From assembly GCF_019801465.1 (NCBI RefSeq), contig NZ_JAHVJA010000001.1, positions 496,001-560,000 of the forward strand: a stretch of DNA of 64,000 nucleotides, read 5' to 3'. The DNA is from Leisingera daeponensis. Its GTDB lineage: Bacteria > Pseudomonadota > Alphaproteobacteria > Rhodobacterales > Rhodobacteraceae. Below are positions 28,748 through 38,560 of the stretch, piece after piece. Position 1 is the first letter of the stretch. The number at the start of each line of letters is the position of its first letter. The notes beneath the pieces were generated by a model. The model was given only the letters and a program-made list of their open reading frames with translations. It was not told where the DNA came from and did no database searches. The translations under genes were made by a program, and so were the position numbers.

Positions 28748-29389
28748 ATGGCGGACCGCCGCGGCCTATTGATCATCCTCTCTTCGCCTTCGGGGGCAGG
28801 CAAATCCACGCTGGCCCGGCGTTTGATGGCTTGGGATCCGGGCCTGAAATTCTCGGTTTCTGCGACCACCCGCGCCCCGCGCCCGGGGGAGAAGCACGGA
28901 CGCGAGTATTATTTCATGTCCGAAGAGGAGTTTAAGCAGAAGGTTGCGGAAGGCGGCATGCTGGAGCACGCCCACGTCTTCGGCAACTTCTACGGCTCGC
29001 CCGCAGGACCGGTGAAAGACACAATCGAGGCAGGCGAGGACGTTCTGTTCGACGTCGACTGGCAGGGCGAGATCCAGATCCGCAATTCCGACCTCGGCAA
29101 GCATGCGTTGTCGATCTTCATTCTGCCACCGTCTATCGCCGAATTGCGCCGCCGCCTTGAAACCCGCGCCCAGGACAGCGACGAGGTGATTGCCAAACGG
29201 ATGATGAAAAGCTGGGACGAAATCAGCCACTGGGGCTATTATGACTATGTTCTGGTGAATGATGATCTGGACGAGACCGAGGCCAAGCTGAAGACCATCG
29301 TCGAGGCCGAACGCATGCGCCGCATCCAGCAGCCCAAGCTGCAGGAGCATGTGCGCGCTCTGCAAACCCAGTTCGAGGAACAGTCATGA
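28748..29389 (+). CDS. gmk: Guanylate kinase
   Basis: A 213-residue guanylate kinase with P-loop [10 protein letters not shown] (about residues 10-19), the GMP-binding [11 protein letters not shown] region and [10 protein letters not shown]. It converts GMP to GDP with ATP in the cytoplasm. AAAAGGAG precedes the ATG. It overlaps the carbonic anhydrase-like gene by four bases. Confidence 0.96.
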   Translation: MADRRGLLIILSSPSGAGKSTLARRLMAWDPGLKFSVSATTRAPRPGEKHGREYYFMSEEEFKQKVAEGGMLEHAHVFGNFYGSPAGPVKDTIEAGEDVLFDVDWQGEIQIRNSDLGKHALSIFILPPSIAELRRRLETRAQDSDEVIAKRMMKSWDEISHWGYYDYVLVNDDLDETEAKLKTIVEAERMRRIQQPKLQEHVRALQTQFEEQS

Positions 29390-29907
29390 CTCTTTACGCT
29401 CTTGGCGCGCACCGGCCGCAAATCCACGAAGACACCTGGGTGGCACCCGATGCCAACCTGATCGGCAAAGTGGTGATGGAGGCGGGCTCCTCCGTCTGGT
29501 TCGGCGTCACTATCCGCGCCGACCACGAGGAAATCCGCGTCTGCGAAGGCACCAACGTGCAGGAAAACGTAGTGATGCACATCGATGCCGGCTATCCGCT
29601 GACCATCGGAAAGAACTGCACCATCGGCCACAAAGCGATGCTGCACGGCTGCACCATCGGTGAAAACACCCTGGTCGGCATGGGCGCAACCATCCTGAAC
29701 GGTGCAAAGATCGGCAAGAACTGCCTGATCGGAGCGGGTGCGCTGATTACCGAGAACAAGGAAATTCCGGATAACTCGCTGGTGATGGGCAGCCCCGGCA
29801 AGGTGGTGCGCCAGGTGGACGAAGCGCTGGCCGAAAAGCTCACCCAAAGCGCGCTGCTCTATCAGGACAACATGCGCCGGTTCCGGAAGGACCTGAGGCC
29901 GCTTTGA
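29386..29907 (+). CDS. Gamma-carbonic anhydrase family protein
   Basis: A 173-residue left-handed beta-helix protein with hexapeptide repeats. Zinc-type histidines lie near residue 65 (VMHIDAG) and in [14 protein letters not shown]. It is similar to YrdA/PaaY-type gamma-carbonic anhydrases; catalytic activity cannot be assumed, since many members lack it. Translational coupling to gmk through ATGA is visible. Confidence 0.9.
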   Translation: MTLYALGAHRPQIHEDTWVAPDANLIGKVVMEAGSSVWFGVTIRADHEEIRVCEGTNVQENVVMHIDAGYPLTIGKNCTIGHKAMLHGCTIGENTLVGMGATILNGAKIGKNCLIGAGALITENKEIPDNSLVMGSPGKVVRQVDEALAEKLTQSALLYQDNMRRFRKDLRPL

Positions 29908-30008
29908 CCGCCGGTACGGCGCCGGTTTTGCGCTGTTTGCACGGTTGCTGCCACAACAGGTTTACACGGCGGAGTTAAGCAAGCCGGACCTTCAACCGCG
30001 GGGAACAG

Positions 30009-31049
30009 ATGACAACCGAACTGATTGACGGATTTCTGGCAGCCCTTCCGATGCCGGCTGTGCTGGTGGACCAGACCGAACGGTTTATTGCGGTGAACAA
30101 CGCCGCCGAAGCGCTGCTGGGGCAGGGGATCCAGGGGCGCCATTTTGCCACTATCCTGCGCCAGCCAAGTGTTGCCGCGGCCATTGAAGCGTGCCTTCAT
30201 GACAGGGAATCCCGTTCTGCGCGGCACCTGTCCAACGACGGCGCCCAGGACACGACCTTTTCTGTTACCCTGCGCTACGTTCCCGGCATCGGCGCGGTGG
30301 CGGGCGGTGCGGTTCTGGCTTGTTTCGAAGATATCACGGAACGCGAGCAGGCCGGACAGATGCGCCGCGATTTCGTTGGCAACGTCAGCCACGAACTGCG
30401 CACTCCGCTTACCGCGCTCATCGGTTTCATCGAAACTCTGCGCGGCCCGGCCAAGGAAGACGCCGCCGCCCGCGACCGGTTCCTGACAATCATGGAGGGA
30501 GAGGCCAGCCGGATGAACCGCCTGGTCGGCGATCTCTTGTCGCTGAACCGGGTGGAAAGCGAAGAACGTGTGCGCCCCAGGGAAAAGGTGGATTTGACCG
30601 GCCATCTGGCCTCCACCCTCAAGACGCTGACACCGGTGGCAGAGGCCCGCGGTACCACGATGGTGCTGGAAGCGCCGGATGAGCCCGTATTTGTCACCGG
30701 TGATCCCGACCAGTTGCAGCAGGTGTTCACCAACTTGGTGGAGAATGCTGTGAAATACGGCGGCGACCAGGTTCGTGTGGTGCTGACCTATACCGAGCGC
30801 GATCCGGCGGTTCGCGCACCCGCTGCCCGCGTTCAGGTGATCGATAATGGTCCCGGTATCGACGCCATTCACCTGCCGCGTCTGACAGAACGGTTCTACC
30901 GTGCAGACAGTCACCGCTCCCGCGAAATGGGCGGCACCGGTCTGGGGCTGGCTATTGTCAAGCACATTGTCAACCGGCACCGTGGCCGGCTTCGGGTCGA
31001 AAGCGAATTGGGGCAAGGGGCGGTATTCACAGTTATTCTGCCAGAATGA
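30009..31049 (+). CDS. phoR: Phosphate regulon sensor histidine kinase PhoR
   Basis: A 346-residue kinase: a PAS domain (about 8-110), a HisKA domain with phospho-acceptor His128 (GNVSHELRTPLTALIGF), and a HATPase domain with NLVENAVKYG, DNGPGI and GGTGLGLAIVKHI. No clear transmembrane segment is seen, unlike E. coli PhoR, so it is probably cytoplasmic and works with PstSCAB-PhoU at the membrane. It is encoded upstream of pstS while its partner phoB lies at the far end of the cluster. Confidence 0.93.
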   Translation: MTTELIDGFLAALPMPAVLVDQTERFIAVNNAAEALLGQGIQGRHFATILRQPSVAAAIEACLHDRESRSARHLSNDGAQDTTFSVTLRYVPGIGAVAGGAVLACFEDITEREQAGQMRRDFVGNVSHELRTPLTALIGFIETLRGPAKEDAAARDRFLTIMEGEASRMNRLVGDLLSLNRVESEERVRPREKVDLTGHLASTLKTLTPVAEARGTTMVLEAPDEPVFVTGDPDQLQQVFTNLVENAVKYGGDQVRVVLTYTERDPAVRAPAARVQVIDNGPGIDAIHLPRLTERFYRADSHRSREMGGTGLGLAIVKHIVNRHRGRLRVESELGQGAVFTVILPE

Positions 31050-31161
31050 GCTTGTTCCGGATTACAGATTTCCCTTCCTTGCAGTACCCGGAACAGCCGG
31101 GGCCGGTAAACCGGAGGCAGCCAGGCCGATTGTTTCAGATTTTTTTCGGCGATTTCCGGAT

Positions 31162-31190
31162 TTGTCATGAAGCTGTTACATAGGTGTCAC
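31162..31190 (+). promoter_or_regulatory. Pho box with three half-sites upstream of pstS
   Basis: Three 7-base repeats at exact 11-base spacing: TTGTCAT (31162-31168), CTGTTAC (31173-31179) and GTGTCAC (31184-31190), each separated by four bases. They match the PhoB half-site CTGTCAT. The site lies about 80 bases before the pstS start, so PhoB should activate pstSCAB-phoU-phoB under phosphate limitation. Confidence 0.88.
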
Positions 31191-31271
31191 AAAAGCCACA
31201 TCAGCGGCCCCTAGGAGAGGCAGCATGATCATCGAGGGGGTGATCGAACTATGAAACTCATGGAGACACAA

Positions 31272-32312
31272 ATGTCCTTTGTGAAACTGACCGCTTCCAC
31301 CCTGGCAATCGCCGCCGTTTCCGCCACCGCAGCCGCCGCGCGTGACCAGGTTCAGGTAGCCGGTTCGTCCACCGTTCTGCCCTACGCCTCCATCGTGGCA
31401 GAAGCCTTTGGCGAGAACTTTGACTTCCCGACCCCGGTTGTGGAATCCGGCGGCTCCTCCGCTGGCCTCAAGCGCTTCTGTGAAGGTGTCGGCGAAAACA
31501 CCATCGACGTCGCCAACGCGTCGCGCAAAATCAAGGACAAGGAAATCGCCGCCTGCGCCGAAAACGGCGTAACCGACATCATCGAAGTCCGCATCGGCTA
31601 TGATGGCATCGTGTTCGCGTCCGACAGCGGTGCAAATTCCTTCGAATTCACCCCGGCCGACTGGTTCCTGGCCTTGTCCGACAAAGTGCTGGTCGACGGT
31701 GAGCTGGTCGACAACCCGAACACCACCTGGGCTGACGTGAACGCCGACTTCCCGGCCGTCGACATCCAGGCCTTCGTTCCGGGCACCAAGCACGGTACCC
31801 GCGAAGTGTTCGAAGACAAGGTCATCCTGGCCGGCTGCGAGGAAACCGGCGCCTTTGAAGCCTTCAAAGAAGCCAGCGGCGGTGACAAGAAAGCTGCCGA
31901 GAAAGCCTGCATCGCCCTGCGCACCGACGGCAAGTCGGTCGACATCGACGGCGATTACACCGAAACCCTCGCCCGGATCGAATCCAACAAGGACGGCATC
32001 GGCGTCTTTGGCCTGGCGTTCTACGAGAACAACACCGACAAGCTGCAGGTCGCAACCATGTCCGGCGTTGTGCCCTCGACCGAGAGCATCGCGACCGGCG
32101 AATACCCGGTCTCCCGCCCGCTGTTCTTCTACGTCAAGAAAGCCCACATCGGCGTGATCCCGGGCCTGAAGGAATACGCGGAATTCTTCGTCGCTGACGA
32201 GGTTGCAGGCCCCGATGGCCCGCTGGCCGAGTACGGCCTGGTGGCGGATCCGGAACTGGCCGACACTCAGGAAGCCGTTTCCAGCGAAGCTGTGATGGGC
32301 GGCAACTCCTAA
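31272..32312 (+). CDS. pstS: Phosphate ABC transporter substrate-binding protein PstS
   Basis: A 346-residue periplasmic phosphate-binding protein. A signal peptide (about 1-23, Ala-rich) is followed by DQVQVAGSSTVLPYASIVAE. Phosphate-contact motifs are GSSTV, GGSSAG and KHGTREVFED. I chose the ATG at 31272, which has GGAGAC at good spacing; ATGs at 31251 and 31260 are in frame and would lengthen the signal. The gene follows the Pho box and begins the pst operon. Confidence 0.94.
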   Translation: MSFVKLTASTLAIAAVSATAAAARDQVQVAGSSTVLPYASIVAEAFGENFDFPTPVVESGGSSAGLKRFCEGVGENTIDVANASRKIKDKEIAACAENGVTDIIEVRIGYDGIVFASDSGANSFEFTPADWFLALSDKVLVDGELVDNPNTTWADVNADFPAVDIQAFVPGTKHGTREVFEDKVILAGCEETGAFEAFKEASGGDKKAAEKACIALRTDGKSVDIDGDYTETLARIESNKDGIGVFGLAFYENNTDKLQVATMSGVVPSTESIATGEYPVSRPLFFYVKKAHIGVIPGLKEYAEFFVADEVAGPDGPLAEYGLVADPELADTQEAVSSEAVMGGNS

Positions 32313-32424
32313 TCGCCCCGCGCGTGACTTGAACAATGCCGGGGCGGAGAGATCCGCCCCGGCGCTTTCTTTCTGCGGCAGGGCTGCCGCAAAACCTACG
32401 CCACCGCCTAAACCGGAGCTTTTC

Positions 32425-33897
32425 ATGCCCACTTTCTGGCTTGTCGCCCTCCTGCTTGCGCTCGCTGCTGTCGGCTTCTACGGCGGCCGCCGCCGCGCGG
32501 TCGTCTCCGCCGGGGGTGACGTCAAAAAACTGCATTCGCTGCCTGCATACTACGGCTATCATGTTTCGCTTGCAGCCTTTGTTCCGGCTGTCGGGGCGCT
32601 GGCGATCTGGCTGCTGGCGCAGCCGATGTTCATAGAAACCCGCGTCTCCGGCATGATTCCGGCTGAGGCGGTTCCGGAAACCTCCACGCTTGGCCTGGTG
32701 ATGAGCGATGTGCGCCGCGTCGCCGAAGGGCTGGACCTGGCGGTGGAGCAGGGGCTGCTGACACCCAAGGAGGCCCGGAATGCCATCGCTGGCGAACAGG
32801 ATCTGCGCGGGCTGATGGGCGAGGTCGGCGTGGCACTGGGCGATAGCGTGCGCCCCGAGGTGCTGAGCGCCGCTCAGGCCTACCGCAACCTGTCGAACAC
32901 CAGCCGCACCATCATGACTGCGGTTGTGGCGCTGCTGGCATTTGGCGGTTTTTTCTGGGCTTACGCCCGCACTCACAAGGACTTCCGCGCCCGCAACGTG
33001 GTTGAGCGCGCGGTTTTGGCGCTGCTGATCCTGGCAGCTTCGCTGGCGATCCTCACCACCGTCGGCATCGTGCTGTCGATGCTTTTCGAAACCAGGAATT
33101 TCTTCGGCCTGCATTCCTGGACCGATTTCTTCTTCGGCTCCACCTGGGCGCCCAACTTCCGCGGTGACAGTGAACTGTCTATCCTGCCGCTGCTGTGGGG
33201 AACGCTCTACATCTCCTTCATCGCGCTTCTAGTGGCGGTGCCGGTGGGCCTGTTTGCCGCAATTTATCTCTCTGAATACGCCAGCGGCGCGGTGCGTTCT
33301 TTTGCCAAGCCACTGCTGGAAATCCTCGCGGGCATTCCGACTATCGTTTACGGCCTGTTTGCGCTGCTGACCGTGGGGCCGGCGCTGGCCAATCTGTTCG
33401 CCAAGGGCGGGCTGCTGGGCGTTGAATGGATGGCAGGCGCCACTTCGGTTCTGACCGCAGGGCTGGTGATGGGAATCATGCTGATCCCCTTTGTGTCCTC
33501 GCTGTCAGATGACATTATCAACGCAGTGCCGCAGGCGATGCGCGACGGCTCTCTGGGCCTTGGCGCCACAAAATCCGAAACCGTGCGGCAGGTCGTGATG
33601 CCGGCAGCCCTGCCGGGCATCGTTGGCGCGGTGCTGCTGGCCGCCTCGCGCGCCATCGGTGAGACCATGATCGTGGTGATGGGGGCAGGGGCGATCGCCA
33701 AGTTCTCGATCAACCCGCTGGATTCGATGACCACAATCACCACCCGCATCGTCAGCCAGCTGACCGGGGACACTGATTTTGCCAGCCCCGAAACCCTAGT
33801 TGCCTTTGCCCTGGGCCTGACTCTGTTTGTCCTGACCCTCGGCCTGAATGTCCTGGCGCTCTACATCGTGCGCAAATACCGGGAGCAGTATGAATAA
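32425..33897 (+). CDS. pstC: Phosphate ABC transporter permease PstC (long form)
   Basis: A 490-residue permease. The N-terminal half (about 1-240) is the DUF3708-type extension found in alphaproteobacterial PstC, with membrane helices and a periplasmic helical part. The C-terminal half is the ABC channel domain with the coupling loop DGSLGLGATKSETVRQVV. The start at 32425 follows GGAG by seven bases; the longer open frame adds 32 residues lacking a ribosome site. Its stop shares one base with the pstA start. Confidence 0.94.
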   Translation: MPTFWLVALLLALAAVGFYGGRRRAVVSAGGDVKKLHSLPAYYGYHVSLAAFVPAVGALAIWLLAQPMFIETRVSGMIPAEAVPETSTLGLVMSDVRRVAEGLDLAVEQGLLTPKEARNAIAGEQDLRGLMGEVGVALGDSVRPEVLSAAQAYRNLSNTSRTIMTAVVALLAFGGFFWAYARTHKDFRARNVVERAVLALLILAASLAILTTVGIVLSMLFETRNFFGLHSWTDFFFGSTWAPNFRGDSELSILPLLWGTLYISFIALLVAVPVGLFAAIYLSEYASGAVRSFAKPLLEILAGIPTIVYGLFALLTVGPALANLFAKGGLLGVEWMAGATSVLTAGLVMGIMLIPFVSSLSDDIINAVPQAMRDGSLGLGATKSETVRQVVMPAALPGIVGAVLLAASRAIGETMIVVMGAGAIAKFSINPLDSMTTITTRIVSQLTGDTDFASPETLVAFALGLTLFVLTLGLNVLALYIVRKYREQYE

Positions 33898-35261
33898 TGA
33901 CTGACCTGAGCCAATCCCCCGCAGGCGCAGCCCCGCAGCCCCGCAAACACGGCGGTTCGCTGCTGGAGAAGACGCCGCGCACCAAGAAACGCAACGCGTC
34001 TGAGGCCCGGTTCAAGGCCTATGGCATCGCAGCCATTACCGCGGGCCTGATCATGCTGCTGATCCTGGTGACCACGATTGTTGGCAAGGGCACCGGTGCC
34101 TTCCAGCAGACCTTCGTGACCCTGAAGGTCGAGCTGCTGGAGGAAAAGCTTGACAAGAAAGGCAACCGCGACATCGAGGACATCAAGAAGGTCACCACCT
34201 TCGGCTATGCCCCGATCATCAAGGCCGCGATGGAGGCCGCAGTTGCGGAGTACGGCATTGAAACGAGCCTTAAGCCCAAGGAGCTGGCGGGCATCCTGTC
34301 AAAAGACGTCGCCGCCCAGTTGCGCGACTACGTGATCGCCAACCCGGACCAGATTGGCCAGACGGTGGAGTTCCGCTTCCTCGCCTCAGGCCGTGTGGAT
34401 GGCTACATGAAAGGCCGTGTCAGCCGCGACAGCATCGAGAACGACAAGAATATCTCGCCCGCGCAGCTCGACCTGGTTGATGCGCTGGCAGCGGCTGGTG
34501 TGCTGGAGAAGACTTTCAACCTTGACTTCATCACCGGCGCTGACGCCTCCGACGCCCGCCCCGAGGCCGCCGGCATCGGCGTTTCCATGCTGGGCTCGCT
34601 GTTCATGATGCTGGTGGTTCTGGCGCTGGCCTTGCCGATCGGCGTCGCGGCCTCGATCTATCTTGAGGAATTCGCGCCGCAGAACTGGCTCACCGACCTG
34701 ATCGAGGTGAACATCTCCAACCTCGCAGCGGTGCCGTCAATCGTGTTCGGTATCCTGGGCCTGGCGGTGTTCATCAACTACATGCACCTGCCGACCTCGG
34801 CACCGCTGGTGGGCGGACTGGTGCTGACGCTGATGACCCTGCCAACCATCATCATCTCCACCCGCGCCTCGCTGAAATCGGTGCCGCCTTCGATCCGCGA
34901 CGCCGCCCTCGGTGTCGGCGCCTCCAAGATGCAGGCGGTGTTCCACCACGTGCTGCCGCTGGCCGCACCTGGAATCCTGACCGGCACCATCATCGGCCTG
35001 GCGCAGGCGCTGGGGGAAACTGCGCCGCTGCTCCTGATCGGTATGGTCGGCTTCATCGCCTCCAATGCGCCGGAAACCCTCGCTGACGGCCTGCTGGCGC
35101 CGAATTCAGCCATGCCCGCCCAAATCTACGAGTGGGCAAAACGTGCCGATCCGGCGTTCTATGAACGCGCCTGGGGCGGCATCATCATCCTTCTCATCTT
35201 CCTGGTGACCATGAACACGCTTGCCGTGATCCTGCGCCGCCGCTTTGAACGCCGCTGGTAA
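33897..35261 (+). CDS. pstA: Phosphate ABC transporter permease PstA (long form)
   Basis: A 454-residue permease with a long DUF3333-type N-terminal region: cytoplasmic start, one helix at about 40-62, then a periplasmic domain up to about 225. The ABC channel domain has the coupling loop DAALGVGASKMQAVFHHV. It pairs with PstC. It is joined to pstC by a TAATG overlap and followed by pstB after 12 bases. Confidence 0.94.
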   Translation: MTDLSQSPAGAAPQPRKHGGSLLEKTPRTKKRNASEARFKAYGIAAITAGLIMLLILVTTIVGKGTGAFQQTFVTLKVELLEEKLDKKGNRDIEDIKKVTTFGYAPIIKAAMEAAVAEYGIETSLKPKELAGILSKDVAAQLRDYVIANPDQIGQTVEFRFLASGRVDGYMKGRVSRDSIENDKNISPAQLDLVDALAAAGVLEKTFNLDFITGADASDARPEAAGIGVSMLGSLFMMLVVLALALPIGVAASIYLEEFAPQNWLTDLIEVNISNLAAVPSIVFGILGLAVFINYMHLPTSAPLVGGLVLTLMTLPTIIISTRASLKSVPPSIRDAALGVGASKMQAVFHHVLPLAAPGILTGTIIGLAQALGETAPLLLIGMVGFIASNAPETLADGLLAPNSAMPAQIYEWAKRADPAFYERAWGGIIILLIFLVTMNTLAVILRRRFERRW

Positions 35262-35273
35262 GGGGGCATACTC

Positions 35274-36071
35274 ATGAACGACATGACCTTGATGGATAAG
35301 ACCGTGGACACTCAGAAAATCAAAATCGCTGCCAAGGACGTGAACGTCTACTACGGCGACAGCCACGCGATCAAAGACGTGAACGTCGAGATCGAGGACA
35401 AGACCGTCACTGCCTTTATCGGCCCGTCGGGCTGCGGCAAGTCGACCTTCCTGCGCTGCCTGAACCGGATGAACGACACCATCGACATCTGCCGCGTGAA
35501 GGGCGACATCCTGCTGGACGGCGAGGACATCTACGACAAGCGCGTCGACCCGGTGCAGCTGCGCGCAAAGGTCGGCATGGTGTTCCAGAAGCCAAACCCG
35601 TTCCCCAAGTCGATCTATGACAATGTGGCCTACGGGCCGCGCATCCATGGTTTGGCGAAGAACAAGGCGGAACTGGATGAAATCGTTGAAAAATCCCTGC
35701 GCCGCGGTGCGATCTGGAATGAGGTGAAGGACCGTCTGGATGCACCCGGCACCGGCCTGTCCGGTGGCCAGCAGCAGCGTCTTTGCATTGCTCGCGCCGT
35801 CGCGACTGAGCCCGAGGTGTTGCTGATGGACGAACCCTGTTCGGCGCTGGATCCGATCGCCACCGCGCAGGTGGAAGAATTGATCGACGAGCTGCGCGCG
35901 TCCTATTCGGTTGTGATCGTCACGCACTCGATGCAGCAAGCCGCGCGGGTCAGCCAGAAAACAGCCTTTTTCCACTTGGGCAACTTGGTGGAATTCGGTC
36001 CCACAGGCCAGATCTTCACCAACCCTGAAGATTCGCGCACCGAAAGCTACATCACCGGCCGGATCGGCTGA
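35274..36071 (+). CDS. pstB: Phosphate ABC transporter ATPase PstB
   Basis: A 265-residue ABC ATPase with Walker [10 protein letters not shown], signature [16 protein letters not shown], Walker [13 protein letters not shown] and H-loop [23 protein letters not shown] is a PstB-specific stretch. It powers phosphate import and signals transport activity to PhoR through PhoU. Confidence 0.96.
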   Translation: MNDMTLMDKTVDTQKIKIAAKDVNVYYGDSHAIKDVNVEIEDKTVTAFIGPSGCGKSTFLRCLNRMNDTIDICRVKGDILLDGEDIYDKRVDPVQLRAKVGMVFQKPNPFPKSIYDNVAYGPRIHGLAKNKAELDEIVEKSLRRGAIWNEVKDRLDAPGTGLSGGQQQRLCIARAVATEPEVLLMDEPCSALDPIATAQVEELIDELRASYSVVIVTHSMQQAARVSQKTAFFHLGNLVEFGPTGQIFTNPEDSRTESYITGRIG

Positions 36072-36088
36072 TCTATAGGAATATCAAC

Positions 36089-36799
36089 ATGGTAGAGCAG
36101 CATATTGCATCCGCATTCGACCGCGACCTGGAGGCAATTCAGGCACGGATCATGAAAATGGGCGGCATGGTCGAGGACGCCATCCGCGAAGCCGCCCGTG
36201 CGCTGGAAACCCGAGATGAGGAACTGGCGCTGACCGTGCGCCAGGGCGATAAGGCCATCGACGGGCTGGAGGAACTGATCAACGAGGAAACTGCGCGGCT
36301 GATCGCCCTGCGGTCGCCGACCGCCTCGGACCTGCGGCTGGTGCTGTCGGTGATGAAGATCGCCGGAAATCTGGAACGCATTGGCGACTATGCGAAAAAC
36401 ATGGCGAAGCGCACCGGCGTCCTGGCCCAGGGCCCGAACATCAGCGAAGGCGCCGCCGCTCTGCGCCGGATGGCGCGCGAAGTGGAGCTGATGCTGAAGG
36501 ACGCCTTGGATTCCTACATCCAGCGTGATGCTGAGCTGGCTGCCGACGTGATTGCCCGCGACCGCGACGTGGACCAGATGTACAATGCCCTGTTCCGCGA
36601 ATTCCTGACCCATATGATGGAGGATCCCCGCAACATTTCGGCCTGTATGCATTTGCATTTCATCGCAAAAAACACTGAGCGCATGGGCGATCACGTCACA
36701 TCGATCGCCGAGCAGGTGATTTATCTGGTGACCGGCGAGAAGCCGGAGGAAGACCGCAAGAAAGCCGACACCACCTCGACCACACCGCAGGAGATCTGA
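36089..36799 (+). CDS. phoU: Phosphate signalling protein PhoU
   Basis: A 236-residue all-helical PhoU with two repeated PhoU domains. The metal-binding motifs are ELINEETARLIALRSPTA with RIGDYAKNMAK in the first repeat, and ERMGDHVTSIAEQV in the second. It links PstB to PhoR for repression when phosphate is abundant. It lies 17 bases after pstB and three bases before phoB. Confidence 0.96.
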   Translation: MVEQHIASAFDRDLEAIQARIMKMGGMVEDAIREAARALETRDEELALTVRQGDKAIDGLEELINEETARLIALRSPTASDLRLVLSVMKIAGNLERIGDYAKNMAKRTGVLAQGPNISEGAAALRRMAREVELMLKDALDSYIQRDAELAADVIARDRDVDQMYNALFREFLTHMMEDPRNISACMHLHFIAKNTERMGDHVTSIAEQVIYLVTGEKPEEDRKKADTTSTTPQEI

Positions 36800-36802
36800 C
36801 CG

Positions 36803-37492
36803 ATGGCTGCCGATCAGCCCACCGTTCTTGTTGTCGAAGACGAAATGGCGCAGCGGGAAGTGCTGGCCTACAATCTCGAAGCCGACGGCTTCCGCGTGCT
36901 CAAAGCCAAGGATGGCGAGGAAGCCCTGCTGCTCGTCGAAGAAGACATGCTTGATATCATCATCCTCGATTGGATGATGCCCAACCTCAGCGGCATCGAA
37001 GTCTGCCGCCGGCTCAAGACGCGTCCTGAGACCCGCAACATTCCTGTGATCATGCTGTCGGCCCGGTCAGAGGAAGTGGACAAGGTTCGCGGCCTGGAGA
37101 CCGGCGCCGACGACTATGTGGTGAAACCGTATTCGGTGGTTGAGCTGATGGCCCGGGTTCGAACCCAGCTGCGCCGGGTGAGGCCGTCCACCGTCGGCAT
37201 GCGGCTGGAGTATGACGACATCGTTCTGGATGCGGAAACCCACAAGGTGAGCCGCGCCGAAAATCCGCTGAAGCTGGGGCCGACGGAATTCCGTCTGCTC
37301 TCCACCTTCATGGAAAAACCGGGCCGGGTCTGGAGCCGCGAGCAGCTGCTGGACCGGGTCTGGGGCCGCGATATCTATGTCGATACCCGAACCGTGGATG
37401 TCCACATCGGCCGCTTGCGCAAGGCGCTGACCCAGCATGGCGGCAGCGATCCGGTGCGCACCGTGCGCGGGGCCGGCTACGCGCTCGGCTGA
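36803..37492 (+). CDS. phoB: Phosphate regulon response regulator PhoB
   Basis: A 229-residue OmpR/PhoB regulator: a receiver domain with acidic pocket EDE and phospho-acceptor Asp56 (IIILDWMMPN), then a winged helix-turn-helix (about 130-228, with TEFRLLSTFMEKPGRVWSRE and VDVHIGRLRKAL). It should bind the Pho box at 31162-31190, giving positive autoregulation of its own operon. Confidence 0.95.
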   Translation: MAADQPTVLVVEDEMAQREVLAYNLEADGFRVLKAKDGEEALLLVEEDMLDIIILDWMMPNLSGIEVCRRLKTRPETRNIPVIMLSARSEEVDKVRGLETGADDYVVKPYSVVELMARVRTQLRRVRPSTVGMRLEYDDIVLDAETHKVSRAENPLKLGPTEFRLLSTFMEKPGRVWSREQLLDRVWGRDIYVDTRTVDVHIGRLRKALTQHGGSDPVRTVRGAGYALG

Positions 37493-37549
37493 CCAAGCAA
37501 CACGGGGGACAGGCAGTGCGCGCGTGTCCCCTTGTTTCGCTGCCGCCGG

Positions 37550-38461
37550 TCAGCGCGGCAGCGGATCTTCCGGCTGAGCTTGACCCGCCAGCCACTCCCG
37601 GAACTTCAACAAACCCGGTGCGTCTGATTTCCGCTCCGGCCAGACCAGGTAATAGGCCCCGGCGGACTCCAGCGGCTCCGGGTGCAGCGCCACCAAGCGG
37701 CCCGTCGCCATATCCTGTTCCACCAGATAATCCGGCATCAGCGCCACCCCAAGGCCGTGCAGAGCGGCTTGTGTGATGGTTGCAAATTGATCATAGATCG
37801 TACCGCTCATTCCGTCGCCTTCAACGATCCCATTCCGGTTGAACCAGTCCCGCCAGGCGGAGGTCCGGGTTTGAATGTGCAGCAGCGGAAATTTCATTAT
37901 GTCTTCAGGGCCTGAAACGGCACGGCCCTCTAGCATCTGCGGGGCGCAGACCGGCAACAGTTGCTCATGCTTGAGCAGAAGGGATTGTGTGCCGGGCCAT
38001 TGAGCGTTCCCAAAATGAAGCGCAGCATCAAAGGGTTCCGTGGAGAAATTGAATGGCTCCAGCCGGGTTGCCATGTTGATCGTCACGTCGGGGTGCAGCC
38101 GGGAGAATTCCGGCAGCCTAGGCATCAGCCAGCGCATTCCGAAGGCAGGAAGAATGGCCAGGTTCAGCGTGCCGGCCAGCGGTGCGGCCTGCAGGCGCAG
38201 GGTGGATTGCACGATCTGGTTCAGCGCCTGCCGGATCTCCGTCGCGTAATCCTGCGCCTCGGCGGTCAGCAGCAGCCGCTTCTGGTCCCGCTGCACAAGT
38301 TCCATCCCCAATTGCCGTTCCAGCGTTTGGAGTTGACGGCTGACGGCACCTTGCGTGAGTGCAAGTTCCTCGGCCGCGGCGGAAGCGCTGCCCAAACGGT
38401 CGAGCGCTTCCAGCGCGCGCAGGGAGGAGATGGACGGGAGGAATTTGCGAGGCACGGACAT
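37550..38461 (-). CDS. LysR-family regulator, likely GcdR for glutaryl-CoA dehydrogenase
   Basis: A 303-residue LysR regulator of the GcvA-like subgroup: a helix-turn-helix at about 8-68 (LPSISSLRALEALDRLGSAS, TQGAVSRQLQTLE), then an effector domain from 90. It is divergent from the glutaryl-CoA dehydrogenase gene, a frequent arrangement in which the regulator is called GcdR. I prefer the start MSVPRKF at 38461, where family similarity begins; a longer frame reaches 38515. Confidence 0.85.
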   Translation of the reverse strand: MSVPRKFLPSISSLRALEALDRLGSASAAAEELALTQGAVSRQLQTLERQLGMELVQRDQKRLLLTAEAQDYATEIRQALNQIVQSTLRLQAAPLAGTLNLAILPAFGMRWLMPRLPEFSRLHPDVTINMATRLEPFNFSTEPFDAALHFGNAQWPGTQSLLLKHEQLLPVCAPQMLEGRAVSGPEDIMKFPLLHIQTRTSAWRDWFNRNGIVEGDGMSGTIYDQFATITQAALHGLGVALMPDYLVEQDMATGRLVALHPEPLESAGAYYLVWPERKSDAPGLLKFREWLAGQAQPEDPLPR

Positions 38462-38560
38462 GTATGAGTGTTTGTCATGTATTCTTGCGAAAGTCTCGCT
38501 GTTTTTTCCGTTCACCTGCCGTTAGGGTTTGGCGAAATCGAGAACCATTGAGGTGACATG

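Noticed and set aside
31176-32432. A 418-codon reverse-strand open frame across pstS
   Set aside because: It mirrors the strong GC-codon bias of pstS, has low-complexity Gly/Val/Asp composition and no family features; pstS is certain.
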